Shown: piece by piece, positions 19,737 to 30,470 of the stretch | How the letters are laid out: every line of letters starts with the position of its first letter | How positions within the stretch are numbered: position 1 is the first letter of the stretch | Program-made: the position numbers and the translations under genes | NCBI GenBank assembly: GCA_021399435.1 | Contig: JAJTUP010000058.1 | Coordinates: forward strand, 62,001-126,000 | DNA from: Diaporthe sp. PMI_573 | Taxonomy: Eukaryota > Ascomycota > Sordariomycetes > Diaporthales > Diaporthaceae | DNA: 64,000 nucleotides | Direction of reading: 5' to 3' | Notes under the pieces: generated by a model | The model's database searches: none | What the model was told of the DNA's origin: nothing | Seen by the model: only the letters and a program-made list of their open reading frames with translations

Positions 19737-21185
19737 ATGGCCTGGCCCAAGCCCCCAAGCCCCCCTGCGACGAGGTATGAACCATCTTCGCGAAATCTCC
19801 AGCTGCTTTTCAGGGCGTTATACCTCTATGCCAAGTACGAACCAAAAACCGGGGGTATTCAAGTTCCAGGGCAGAGCGCATCACTAAGCGTTCCTAGGGA
19901 TCAATATCCTGTACGCGAAGCACCAAAACTTAGAGGTCGTCCGAAGAGGTCGATGGTCATGACTGCTGCACCTGGATCTCGCAAGAAACCAAGGAAAAAA
20001 AACACTGCGGGGACCCGCGAGGCTGGCCTCTCTGCCGCGCCTACCACGGGTCAACAGGTGAAGGTATCGACATTTTGTGGAAGACAAGACATCACCGGTA
20101 ATGGCGCAGACTCGGATTCCTTCGAACAGGTCCGAGTCGTTGTTGGTTACGAAAAAGCCAAGAGTGTTGAGGCTGAGACTGCTCTGGATGAATCCGCCGT
20201 CAAGAGTGCTCTGCAAATACTGGCTGATCTTGCCCCGTGCACCGTCACAGCGATAGACTGTGATGCTCAAACAGCAACTGGCTCTGCAAAACCTAGCCGT
20301 ACTCCCATCACCATTACAAAAAAAGCGCCCGGGCGGATAGCCCTGGTTCCTATCCATACAACCGACTCCCGACCTTGTTGGCTCCTAGTTATAATTGAGG
20401 CCGCTGGTGCGCGGCTTCTGGACGCTATGCCGTCTGAGAATCATATACAAATCGCCACGGAGAGGCTGGAGACGCTGTTGTACGACCAGTCTCCAGTTCC
20501 AATATCTACGACGAAGGCGGACTGTAACACGGAAGCAGCGATTGCAGCTACTGACGTTTCTGTCATCGTCAATGCAATTCACGCCATTATGAGATCCTGC
20601 GGAGTCGAAATGAATATGTCCAACACCGTATACTTCGCATCGTGGAGGGCTGTCATTTTACGAATTCTAAAGGTGGCTGCAAATGATACCCAGGAATTTT
20701 CCTGGGGTCACGACCTTGAGCCGGAGACGGTGACCCTAGAGGGTGGCCACACAAATACACTCTGGTCTCCTGGCACAAGCAGCAACCCCTTCCGTGTCCA
20801 TTACGAAACAGCCAAGCAAGAAATCAATGGCCAGATCGAGCACCTTAAGAAGCAACTGGACCTTTTAGAGACTGCCAAGAAATACGAGGATGAGGTAAGG
20901 GCGAGGGAAGCCAAGGAGTTGCAAACCATTGCTGATATATTGGTTAATTTGCTTCAAGCTACTGCCAAGCAGGCTACCGTTCTGGAAAACAAGGAGGCGA
21001 GGTACAGAGAATGTCTTGATATTCTTGCTGAGGACTTCTGGGAACAAGACCAATCCTCCGTGAATAAGCTTCAGCAATGTCTGCAGCAGGTGTGCAGTTA
21101 TCAAGCATCTAGAAACAAGGCGGTCGATGCAATTGGCACGGTTATTGAAGCATTGGATCAACGTACAAAAAGGTTGTATGGTTAG
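19737..21185 (+). CDS. C48-like pseudo-protease and coiled coil (tandem copy 2)
   Basis: Single exon of 482 residues on the same strand as copy 1. It aligns by eye from LADLAPCTVTAID onward: GRIALVPIH strand, then RPCWLLVIIE, where the catalytic His is replaced by Cys214, and ARLLDAMPS (Asp229). The Cys region (ATDVSVIVNAI) has lost the Cys-Gly pair. The C-terminal block LWSPGTSSNPFRVHYE and the coiled coil QIEHLKKQLDLLETAKKY match copy 1. The N-terminus is short and basic (SRKKPRKKNT), without the RGG tract. The 3' flanks of both copies share a CACGAATTCGGG word, which supports tandem duplication. The open frame despite divergence suggests the gene is kept by selection, but function is unknown. 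Confidence 0.75.
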   Translation: MAWPKPPSPPATRYEPSSRNLQLLFRALYLYAKYEPKTGGIQVPGQSASLSVPRDQYPVREAPKLRGRPKRSMVMTAAPGSRKKPRKKNTAGTREAGLSAAPTTGQQVKVSTFCGRQDITGNGADSDSFEQVRVVVGYEKAKSVEAETALDESAVKSALQILADLAPCTVTAIDCDAQTATGSAKPSRTPITITKKAPGRIALVPIHTTDSRPCWLLVIIEAAGARLLDAMPSENHIQIATERLETLLYDQSPVPISTTKADCNTEAAIAATDVSVIVNAIHAIMRSCGVEMNMSNTVYFASWRAVILRILKVAANDTQEFSWGHDLEPETVTLEGGHTNTLWSPGTSSNPFRVHYETAKQEINGQIEHLKKQLDLLETAKKYEDEVRAREAKELQTIADILVNLLQATAKQATVLENKEARYRECLDILAEDFWEQDQSSVNKLQQCLQQVCSYQASRNKAVDAIGTVIEALDQRTKRLYG

Positions 21186-21395
21186 GAGGAGCAGGTGGCA
21201 ATATTGGGTTCAAGACCAGAACACACGAATTCGGGTGAATTATTATGTTTCTGTGGGAATAGTGGCGTTGCAGGGAATCGGAGGTTCAGGCTCAATAGAC
21301 TAGATTAGTCAGCTGCCAATTCTTCATTAGCTTAAATAAGAAGAATATCTGTGGTCTAGAAACCGGCCTCTACCCGGAGTCTAATCTTGTCACGA

Positions 21396-21761
21396 ACGAG
21401 CCACTCAAAGGACTTCCTGACAATCCAGCCGATGTCAGCCGAGTGTGAGAGGTTATTTTCAGCTGCTGGCAAGATGGTCTCGGGGTTGCGTACAAACCTA
21501 GATGCTGAGATTATCGCCATTTGTCAGGTTTTACGCTCTTGGTACCGTGCTGGCATTATCAAGGACCTGGATCCATTGCTTAAGTCGCACCTTGAAAGTA
21601 AGCTGGATGGCGGTTGTGGGACTCTAGGCGACGACGAGCTGGCGCTTGCTGAGTCAAAATGGCTATTGGAGGGCGAGGATAGCGCCAGCGAGGTTGACGA
21701 TTCATCACAGCAGCAGCAGGCTGAAGAGTTAGTGTCAACCTCTGAAAGTGAGGCTGAATAG
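21396..21761 (+). pseudogene. hAT transposase C-terminal fragment
   Basis: FLTIQPMSAECERLFSAAGK followed by LRTNLDAEII is the hAT dimerisation domain. The upstream 80% of a transposase is missing. An acidic tail (SESEAE) ends at a normal stop. Downstream, 21790-21900 has repeated ATCCACTTATAAATCCAC and CATCCATTCCACTCC words like the subterminal region of the element at 1.8 kb, so this is the 3' end of a related deleted element. Confidence 0.85.
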
Positions 21762-22015
21762 GCGTCGACGAGGTTGTGAATAGCCTCAAAAATCCACTTA
21801 TAAATCCACTTATAAATCCACGTGTGTACATCCATTCCACTCCGGTCGAATATGTGCTACATCCACTACGTAATTGCTAAAAAATCGTACATCCACTCTA
21901 CTTCGTCCAAAACACCCTCCAAGGACTTGGTTTCGCTGCCGAATGTGTGATGCTCCTTGCCTAATGTGTTGAACATTATGCTCTCGAGAATGTTGGGTAT
22001 CAACAAGCCACTTAT

Positions 22016-22762
22016 CTAATCCCGGCGTGAAATCAATCCCCACTGTATATCCTCCTCTGCAATTACGGAAATATATTTATGGTCCTTCACAACAGACTTG
22101 GTAAACTTCCCCTTCTCCTGCTTTCCATTCGTCTCAGAATCGCCCAAAATACAATGGATGTTCGGGCAAGTAATTCTGGACTTGTAATCCCAAAATGTAC
22201 ATTTTTTGTCTTTGTCTTCATGGCGTTCGTGAGGTGGAACTCCTTTTTTAGGCCTTTCAACGCGGGCATCCAGTAGAGTCCACCTCTTTTTCTTAAAGTC
22301 TATAGATTATTAGAAGATTATAGATACACTTGTGCGTGCTGACTACGTACCTGTTGCATTTGAAGGATAGGTCGTACGTCCGGAGTATAGCTCTTCGTAG
22401 TCTTCTTCGTTGTCCGAGGCATAATCTGAATCATCTTCTGAATCATGATCTGTATCATGCATGTCACCGTCTTTTCCATGGTTAGACACAGGGGATGCAG
22501 GTATCTGTGCATCGACGGAGAGGGGTGTTAGTGTGGGCGGTTTTACATGATCACTAGGTTTACCCGGAGTCTTTTCCACCTCCTCTGTTGGCGGATTATT
22601 ATCTGTGTCACCCTTGGGATCTGGATGATTGTCAGCAGTGCCAGCGTCGGGCGGCGGCGTGTTTAACTGCTCATTCTTGTGTGAGTTTGCTTCTTTCGAG
22701 CTTTTGCTGCGGGTCTTGCGTGCTCCCTCCTCTCTTACTGCATTGGAAGAAGATCTCGCCAT
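22016..22762 (-). CDS. Acidic two-exon orphan protein
   Basis: Exons 22762-22351 and 22299-22016 join over a 51-bp intron (GTACGT..CTAAT..CTATAG) into 231 codons ending in a stop. The N-terminal half is low-complexity: Ser/Lys-rich, then Pro-rich, then strongly acidic (DSEDDSDYASDNEEDYEE). The second exon is basic, then has CTFWDYKSRITCPNIHC, whose spaced Cys/His could bind metal. No known family recognised. The clean splice signals and the frame kept across both exons argue for a real gene. It lies between two hAT fragments. Confidence 0.6.
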
Positions 22763-23384
22763 GTTTGGAATGAGAGTATTTTTCTTCAGTGAGATGATGT
22801 GTTTTTATGTTCGTGATTGTAGTTTGATGCGGGAAAGACACACGGGCTGAGAATGTTTCGAGTGTCTAGTATTTGGTCGTAGCATCGACTTGTATTTATA
22901 GTTTGTCTGCATCACGGTATGAACTGTGAATGGACCATGAAATTTGCATTAAGATTCAGAAAAACCAAAAACTTGTGTGTGAATCCAGCTTTAAGATTGT
23001 AAAGTTTGTATAATCTCCAAGCGCCGTTGTTAAACGACTACGTAAATAAGAATTGCTAAGGAATGCAAGAATTTCTAATTCTAAAGTCGAAACAAAGAAT
23101 CTTTAACTTTAATTTTAGTGAACCGAGTAGTCCTGTTTCAACAACGCTGAGTCGCAAGTCTATCTAGGATCGCCAGGAGCGACCATACCTGTATAGGCGC
23201 TGCACGTAGGGAGTTACCCTAGACTTCACGTAAGGAGTTACCCTAGACTTTGTACCGTATTAATTGAGAAAATTCAATTTTGCGCTAGGCCAGTAGTGGC
23301 ATGGCGGCCAGCCACTGACCAGGGCCTCCACAGGGGCAAATCGCCCCGTTTTTCACCCCACCAAATTTTGCTAGGAGGAAGTCC
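22763..23384. other. Upstream region of the acidic gene, A/T-rich
   Basis: No ORF of note. At 23205-23251 a 24-bp unit (GGAGTTACCCTAGACTTCACG) is repeated twice in tandem. Confidence 0.5.
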
Positions 23385-23700
23385 TCATGAGGCCACCACT
23401 ATGCACTCCTGAATTGCCTCGACTTCGTCATGGGCAATATACTCCTCTTGGTCATCCAGACTAGTGACAGGTACTTCCTCGAAGAGCCTGACCTCGTCCA
23501 CTACAGCCTCAGCCGTTTCCCAGCCAGAATAGTCGTACTGCGTGAAGTCGAATCCTTTGATCCGTAGGCTATGCCTCTCATCAAGATCAGGCCGTACAGC
23601 TATTCCAGTGTGAATAAAAGCGTTGCGGACGATATCAGCCTTCTCCTCTAGCCGCGTCATGGCTTTATCTACCACCCAAGTCGTCATTATCCTCCGCTCT
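23385..23700 (-). pseudogene. Probable DDE transposase C-terminal tail
   Basis: Frame WVVDKAMTRLEEKADIVRNA then FIHTGIAVRPDLDE and an acidic end. Tails of fungal pogo/Tc1-type transposases commonly have such a helix followed by GI..RPDG-type words. No catalytic part is present. Assignment by pattern only. Confidence 0.4.
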
Positions 23701-24075
23701 GAGGTCGTCCAGGCAAAATCGTGATTCCCAGCTCTCTCCCAGAGACCCAAACAACTCAACCAACTCAACGGACGACCTATATTGAGTGAATTGGCTTAGT
23801 AATCGCCGACCTCTCGTTGAGTTGATCAACTGAACGCTTTCGTTGAATGGATTGACGTTGAGTTGGTGTGAGGGAACGATCATGTGACTTTCATACTTTA
23901 TGAATAGTCTCACTTTATGAATATTGTGTAAATAGCTTAAGTCGGAGTTTTCCTTAAGCGTCTCTTTCTTTACTCGTAAACAATCATTTTACCCAAGTCA
24001 CACTCGACCTCGTTCGTGCTCTTGTCCTGTCACAGTTGGCCTAATTGACGAGATATTCGCGACATGCTCCACCAG

Positions 24076-25291
24076 TTATTCCCACCCATTCTCCTCTTCT
24101 GCCAGCTCTCCCGCTCGGCCGAGAAATGACGCCATTGACTCTCTTGCGCCCGCCTCGCTTCTGGCGCTGCTCTCGACCTCGATTTGCGTGGGAACGAACA
24201 GAGGATCCAGGTCGTCGATTATCTTGGCTTGTAGCCACGAACGCAGCACTAGACACATCCCGATTATATCGACTTCGAGGCGGCTGCGCAGGGGTGTCAC
24301 CAATCGACCTGCGGCAGAAAAGAGCCTCTCGCACTCGGCTGACATCGGCTGGATCGTGAGGAAATCAAGAGCCATTCGAGAGAGGCGGGGATATTGAGCT
24401 CGGTTATCCTGCCAATATGTGCTGGGGTCTCGAATATCGGTGTCTGTTGGAACCCAGCTTTGTTGCCACGCCTCGTACTCGTCCCTCGGGGATTCAGGAG
24501 TCGCAGAAGACCTCATCCTCGCTGGCGTGGTCGTAGGCGTCGATAACCGGCTTGATGGCTCGTATCGTGACTGTTCACAGTATTCCTCGAAGGCATTTTG
24601 GTACTTCCTTCGCCGTTTAGCAACGGGCTCATTTCCTGGGCTCAATACCACCTCGAGGTTGCGATATTCGGTCTCCCATACCTCCTGAACCATCTCTTTC
24701 GCAGTTGCGATCCAATCCGGATGTTTTCCCCGGTGTTCTTCGAACCAACCCCATCGATACGCAGGGTGGAGAGCCAACGCCACGTAATATATTGGTGTCT
24801 CGTCGAGAATTGTGTAGTATTTGTTGAGCTTCTGCCACCCTAGGTTGATGTTGATCCTGAAGTGTTCGGGATCAGGATAATCCGCCGCGACTGCCTTGTA
24901 CTCCTCCAGTTTTGCCATTAGGAATTCGAAGCCTTGGATGACATCCCAGATATTTCCGTACGAGCCGACCCACCCTCTCTTCCGTTTGCGTTGAATACCG
25001 TCTCCTTCAAGGGTTTTGACGGTGACCTCGTAGAATCCAAGAATCGTGGCGAGGTGTTCGAGGACGTCCCAGTCCTTGTCTGAAAGCTGGTTTTCGGATA
25101 GGCAAATTCGCGGTTGAACAGCCGACCTCCTCAGCAGTGACAGCGGTTGGCTGTTGCCCCTTCAGAGTTACCGCTTCTGCTGCTGCCTCTGACTTCTCTT
25201 GATCACTTGCAGTGTCTTGTGATATGAGCAGCAAAGCCCAAGGCGGTGCCTCGCCGCCGATGGCCGGTAGTTCATTAACTCGGTTAGACAT
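24076..25291 (-). pseudogene. Internally deleted hAT transposase
   Basis: The main frame (24918-24076, and open further upstream to about 25110: LSDKDWDVLEHLATILGFYE, GNIWDVIQGFEF) is a close relative of the 1-1761 transposase, with YPDPEHFRININL and the dimerisation block QPMSAECERLFSAAGRL. Upstream, a different frame (25291 to ~25110, MSNRVNELPAIGGE...) may be the original N-terminus. The catalytic middle (the DGW and LDNAS segments) is missing, so the copy is deleted and frameshifted and cannot be autonomous. Confidence 0.85.
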
Positions 25292-26209
25292 ACTTTAGTG
25301 TAGTGTGGCTCTTTTAAGCTGTGGGTGAGATGGATGTGAACCATACAGTATCGAATGGTTTTCTTGAGAAAAAAAAAAGAAAAAGCTTGAGGGATTCCCA
25401 GTTTGAAATTTAAATAACAAGGGCTAGTACTTTACTGTGCTGTGCTGTACTGTACTGAACTGTGCGTTGTTTAGCTATGTAACAAATAGTGAGATCTTCG
25501 CCTGGACCATTACTACATACGTACAGTACAGGAACAGACAGATTGTTTCTCCAAGATCAATCATTCAGTACTGCACTGTATTGTACAGTATCACATTACA
25601 GTACAGTACAGTACACTCAACATGAGTGAACTAGATTGCTCAAGTTTGATATATGTATACAGTACAGTACATATCTGCTACCCATGAATGAATGAACACA
25701 CTCCAGGAAATACTGTGTATTTCGAGAAGTACCTCTAAAGTACAAAACGAATGCTTACCAAGTTACATGCTGAATCGAAGCAATATAGTACAGAGAATTG
25801 ATTCTAAAGTTCCTCCGAGAATCGTATTATCCATAAGTACCAGATGCCCCAATCCGTGGAAAGATACCCAGCGAAAGTTACATTGCGAACTAAGCAAAGG
25901 CATCGTACCTTGCAAAATCTGGTATTTGTGATGTATTTTTCATTGCTACTAAGTACAAAGGCCAAGCAGCAAGGAAGTCTGATGTCGTAGGTTTTGCAGT
26001 ATCACGCAATATAACCACGTGCTACTTCCAACTTCGTACGCAATCTGGGCAACAAAAAGTGGCGAAGGCGCTAATGCGGATATGCTAAACTCTTTATTTG
26101 CTGACATTGTACATATGTAGGTAGAGGGAAACTAAGCTTGAATATACGGTAAGACCGAGGGGGAAAAAATGAAATATTCGTAGATAGATACTCGTCCACA
26201 TCTTAATCC
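25292..26209. other. A/T-rich intergenic with GTACAGTA words
   Basis: From 25430 to 25680 the sequence is dominated by imperfect repeats of GTACAGTA/TACTGTAC in both orientations. No gene recognised. Confidence 0.5.
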
Positions 26210-26710
26210 TTAGGGCCTGGGGGGTTGATTAGCCATCCTGCTGTACGGTCCGTTTGTCTTTCCCACAAGCCTTTCGTTGATTATATACTCCTTGGCATCA
26301 GGGGGGAAGCGCTGCAGCAGGTTCAGGCACTGCTGAGCTTGGTTCTCCGACATGTAGTAGTGGTCGTCTTCAGCCTTGCAAGTCCCGGCGAGAGCGACAA
26401 CCAGTTTCTCCTCCTCATCTAGAGGGAAGACCTTCATGGCGTGGCGCCATATGCTCCCCGGACGGGGCACGAGGTAATCCAACGTGTGATCGAGGCAGCC
26501 TTCTTCTTTATACGTGTGTCGGTCGATGTTAAGCGTGGCCATGGTCGACTTGCCGTACCTTTTCGTCTCGGGGAGGCGGAATTTGGCGATAGGAGCGTCG
26601 AAGATTCGCCGCTCGTGGAAGAGCCCGCGATACGACGCAGTAAGCTCGATACTATCATTGTCATGTTTGTATGCGAGGTTGACTGTTGAACCTGCAAGAA
26701 GCAACAGCAA
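26210..26710 (-). CDS. Small hypothetical protein, 5' end unresolved
   Basis: 166 codons open from 26710 to a stop at 26210. The first residues (LLLLLAGSTV) look like a signal peptide, but the frame has no ATG there. A pyrimidine-rich acceptor (TTGCTTCTTGCAG) sits at the same place, so the true first exon is probably upstream and the leucines may be intron. The rest (SIELTASYRGLFHERRIFDA, EEEKLVVALAGTCKAEDDHY, CLNLLQRFPPDAKEYI) is a compact soluble-looking protein with three Cys. No family recognised. Either a small secreted or a cytosolic orphan. Confidence 0.5.
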   Translation of the reverse strand: MLLLLAGSTVNLAYKHDNDSIELTASYRGLFHERRIFDAPIAKFRLPETKRYGKSTMATLNIDRHTYKEEGCLDHTLDYLVPRPGSIWRHAMKVFPLDEEEKLVVALAGTCKAEDDHYYMSENQAQQCLNLLQRFPPDAKEYIINERLVGKTNGPYSRMANQPPRP

Positions 26711-27293
26711 AGAAGAAGCCCAAGAATAAATCTTTTAGTATTCGAGCGAATTGATGGGTAACGTTGCGGAAAAGATCACCATCCTTGGCCCAGCCTCACC
26801 GTGGCCGTTGAGCAAGACGGATTTAAGGTTTCCCTCACAAAGGAAGAATTGCTTCTGCCTAGTGGCTTTAATTCTAAGGCACCTCGAGACTACTGTCATT
26901 GGCCTTGTATCACAAAGCTGGTATCTGAAAACAGGAGAGTTACATATGCTCGGTGGAAGCTTCGAGCTATCATGCTAGATGTCCACTGAATTTTGAGAAC
27001 AGTCCGTTCTTCCACCTTTGAAGTTCGAAATCTGACCCACAATTCTGCGAACTCTGGGAGACGACGCCTTCCGTCACGATTTGTATTAGTTACCCATCAT
27101 CATCTTCAGAGGCAATGTGACTAAAGTCACTAATTTCAGATCCATCTCTTATTCGAATGTCCCTGTTATTCTGTCCGAGTGAAGTCGTCCGTGAACAAAG
27201 CTCGCAAATATATGCTTGACGTTGAGTAGGAATTTCGGGCTGTAAAAGCCGTGTTAAACATTTATAAAATAAATGTACACAGCACTAAAACCA

Positions 27294-27599
27294 TTAAGAT
27301 TCACATACAATTCTAGATGAAAGTGAATAAAGCAATCGTTCAATACGTTGAATATAAACCATCATTTCCGACAAGTTCGATTGTAACTTCCGGCAGGTAT
27401 CAGCTTCTCTCAGAAAAGCGTGATGCCAATGTGAAGCTGTCTCTCTTAGAAAGTTTATCTCATTGTCGAATACCTGAGAGCGTAGTAGTGGAAGGTTGAA
27501 CGACATTGCGTTTTCGATATAAAACTTTGCGCGATATAGTTTGTGATAGTTAATTGTCGAAGAGGCGGTTATATTGAGTACTGGATCTCTCATGTTCAT
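27294..27599 (-). CDS. Small helical hypothetical ORF
   Basis: ATG-initiated 101-codon frame with a long amphipathic C-terminal helix (EINFLRETASHWHHAFLREA, LSEMMVYIQRIERLLYSL). No family recognised and no splice partners fixed. It could be a gene fragment. Confidence 0.3.
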   Translation of the reverse strand: MNMRDPVLNITASSTINYHKLYRAKFYIENAMSFNLPLLRSQVFDNEINFLRETASHWHHAFLREADTCRKLQSNLSEMMVYIQRIERLLYSLSSRIVCES

Positions 27600-27744
27600 T
27601 CGACTTTGGATTATTTGATCAATTATATACCTTTTACAGTACTACGCTCGACTCTTGAGTTGTTAAGTCCCTAATAGTACAATTGTGCCTGCAAATTTCA
27701 TGATCTTTCTCAAAATTTAGTCTTTTCTGTTATGTACTTCTGTG

Positions 27745-28059
27745 TTATGCAACATATATGTACCTTAGTACAGAGGACCCTATATGTACTACAGTACATA
27801 CTTGACCCATCGAAATCAATATATCGTCCCACGGAATATCAGGGAACTGATCAGCCTCTCGGCTAAGTATGGTCCTTGAGTTTGTGATCGCACGTTGTAT
27901 TTGCCTCAACTGAACTTTAACATAACGCTCCTGAAGGACGAAAAAAGCATGGACGCGTACCTCTACCCCGAGCTTGGGAGCTACTCCACGTGAGAGTGCT
28001 GCTCCCCCCGGATAAAAAGCGAATCTATCCCCCCTGCTGTTTCTGGATTTGAGCCACAA
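27745..28059 (-). CDS. Small hypothetical ORF
   Basis: 104-codon ATG frame. The middle (VQLRQIQRAITNSRTILSRE, FPDIPWDDILISMG) has protein-like composition, but the start is basic and irregular. It lies directly upstream of, and divergent from, the Clr5 pseudogene. Weak call. Confidence 0.25.
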   Translation of the reverse strand: MWLKSRNSRGDRFAFYPGGAALSRGVAPKLGVEVRVHAFFVLQERYVKVQLRQIQRAITNSRTILSREADQFPDIPWDDILISMGQVCTVVHIGSSVLRYIYVA

Positions 28060-28110
28060 TCAAGCTAGTTACCTATTTAAGCGGTTCCGGTCCCTCCGAG
28101 GACACGACAA

Positions 28111-28749
28111 ATGTCGACGCACTCCCGATCCCCGAAGCAAACGTTCCTTTGACGAGGGCAGTAATTTCATCATCTCGCATACGACCAGAGGAGTGGGAGA
28201 AGCATAGACAACTTATTGAGTCCATGCATGCTTCTGGTCATTCCATGAGAGATACAAAAAGCTTCATGGAACTCACTCATGGCTATTTCGCCAGGCATGT
28301 GACGACGGCGATCCACCTATTGATTGAACAGGAACCATTTTTAGCCTAACGAGACTTGAAATTTAGTGAGTCTCAATGGAAGAAGAAGCTGTCTCAATGG
28401 AACTTGAGTAGGAATCTAGGCAAAGGCGTGGCCAGGTTAGTGGGCAAGCGTGCGCTTCGACGGCGAAATGAGCAGCGGAAAAAAACCTGTTTCAAAGTAC
28501 AGAGGTGTGCGGCAACCGGCAGATAAGATCGAACGCCATGTGAAGGACCTGCAAAACTTCATCGATGATGGTGGTGCCCCGTCCCCCACAGGAGGTCAGT
28601 TCATCATTCATAACTACACACATGATCGTCTTGTCGCTGACAACTACCATAAAGACACTCCTGACAATTTGTCCTGCCATACTAGTACCATTGGGTCTCC
28701 TAGGCTAGACTTTGTGCGTGGGGGCCACCAAGTATTCTTACAGTTATAA
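28111..28749 (+). pseudogene. Clr5-domain gene, frameshifted
   Basis: RIRPEEWEKHRQLIESMH.. followed, after removing a 72-bp intron (28295-28366), by SESQWKKKLSQWNLSRNL, is the Clr5 domain of fungal proteins, in which an N-terminal DNA-binding-like motif often precedes ankyrin or other repeats. The intron begins GCATGT, not GT, has a CTAAC branch site and ends ATTTAG, so it is a GC-AG intron. After RRRNEQRKK a run of seven A (28480-28486) marks a frame change: the expected YRGV..PADKIERHV continues in the next frame. No ATG is seen in frame upstream. The 3' part is lost. Confidence 0.7.
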
Positions 28750-29224
28750 ACCCTGTAGTTGAGCCCATCTCTGTAGTCTATCCCAGCTCTGATCGCCGTC
28801 TTCAATCCATAGCTGCTGACCTGTGCTTCCTTGGTCGATGCTAATTCACGCCGAGCAGCAGTTGGACCGATCGCCACTATGGCAATTGGCTGAAAACTGA
28901 GGTCCCACAGATGATGGTATTCTCTGAGATCTGCATAAATGCTGTATCTACTGGAATGTGTGGCCCGGACCCCAAGCCTTGTGACTCCCCTGGGACCGTT
29001 TCAACGTCGCCAGGCGAGGTTACCTCTGAGCATAGTGTCACGCTAGACCGACGACTATCCGTGTGCTCTTCGTGAGAGCCTACTTCCACCGCATGGATTT
29101 CTGAAGCGTGTCTCTTCTTCTTCGGACAGTCTTGTGCAGCACCGCTGTCCGTGTCATCGCTGTCTAAGCAGGGTGGCGGCCGCTTAAGTGGATTCGGCGC
29201 CTGTTCTTGAATAGGATCTGACAT
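28644..29224 (-). CDS. Two-exon hypothetical gene
   Basis: Exon 29224-28952 (MSDPIQEQAPNPLKRPPP.., polar and acidic with a KKKR basic patch) joins exon 28889-28644 over a 62-bp intron (GTAGAT..TTTTCAG), giving 172 residues. The second exon reads PIAIVAIGPTAARRELASTK. No domain recognised. Its 3' end lies antisense to the Clr5 pseudogene, which lowers confidence. Confidence 0.4.
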
Positions 29225-29801
29225 GCTTGCTGTCCAACTACGTTATCGATGTATCGAAGTGATTCCTCCTACTACATTATCAATATGTGTTGGTTGGCGA
29301 TTAAAGTTGTGTTTGGTCCTCATTTGCTTGCATGAATGCAACAGGACGTCTGGTTGTGGCCGGATAACCAGGTCATTGGTCACGTGCCAATGAATGCGGT
29401 GGTTACTCAGGAGTATAGCTTGTCGTATATTCTCTCGTCATTAAAGGCATAATGTGAATTGACTTCTGAATCATCTTCTGTAGCATAACTGTCACTTTCA
29501 TCTGCATGACTAGACACACATAAGCCAGGTACTTCTATATCAATGGAGATGGCTTTTAACATCAGCGCTTCGGCGGGGTTACTACGTGGACAAACAGAAT
29601 GTACTCCTCTGGCAAGACGAACACGAGAGGCTATATGATGAAATCACCCTCGTTTTGGCGTATAGATTGGTTAAAGCTCATGTGTGGAGCCTTTTGCCAA
29701 AATCGATAGTCTCGGAGACAGTAATCATGCCGTTCCGCTACGCCTTGCCTGAACATATGCCAGGACCTGGGACCTCATCACAGGGTCGGATGCAAGTTAG
29801 A

Positions 29802-30062
29802 TTAACCTTGCTTAGTGCTTTCTTTTGAGCCGGCTTTGCACAAACTGAGTTCCTGGAAATGCGCAAAGTGACGAGGCGGATTCCAATCTGTAGGAGACAG
29901 GTCCACCACAGGTATACCGTTGATAAATGCCTCCATCTGGTCCGACGATATATGCTCATTGCCCAGCACGAAGTTTTCTTTGATCATCTCTGCGATATTT
30001 CGGGGGCAGAGCACTGTAGACGGTTTGCTGGCGGTCCTGACTATAGAGGTAATGTCTACCAT
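29802..30062 (-). CDS. Small hypothetical ORF
   Basis: 86 codons from a good-context ATG (CACACCATGGT). Contains TVLCPRNIAEMIKENF and EAFINGIPVVDLSPTDWN. Protein-like composition, perhaps the first exon of a longer gene, but no partner exon was fixed and no family is recognised. Confidence 0.35.
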   Translation of the reverse strand: MVDITSIVRTASKPSTVLCPRNIAEMIKENFVLGNEHISSDQMEAFINGIPVVDLSPTDWNPPRHFAHFQELSLCKAGSKESTKQG

Positions 30063-30454
30063 GGTGTGAAGAAGAAGTAGCAGAAATGATAGGTCTCTGG
30101 CATTGAGTGAAACATGTGACGAGTGCAGGGCTGTCCGAAAGCTTGAAGGCTCAAGAAACGAGATTACCGTGATATCATCTAAGTAGCTGTGTAAGTGGCA
30201 CGACGTTTACTTGCATAACTTGGCTCACTTGGTTTACTTGCTTCACTTGATTCAGGAACCAACTTTAATATCAACACCGAACTTGCCTCGAACGATCCGC
30301 CCGTCGTCATCGTTACGACCTCCAGGCAGTGCCACCAGAGGCCGCCCATTCCCTACTTCCTGTGATTATTATACGTCAGGCGAAGGGCTCCCCTGCTGCC
30401 TGGATCTGTCTGAACTATTGCTACATGGAAGCTATCTTGGTGTACCCAGGAGAG

Positions 30455-30470
30455 AAGTATATAAATTGAA
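30455..30470 (+). promoter_or_regulatory. TATA box of the J-domain gene
   Basis: GAAGTATATAAATTG lies about 210 bp upstream of the ATG at 30673. It is followed by a C/T-rich leader with CAAG and TTCAAG words typical of fungal transcription starts. Confidence 0.45.
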
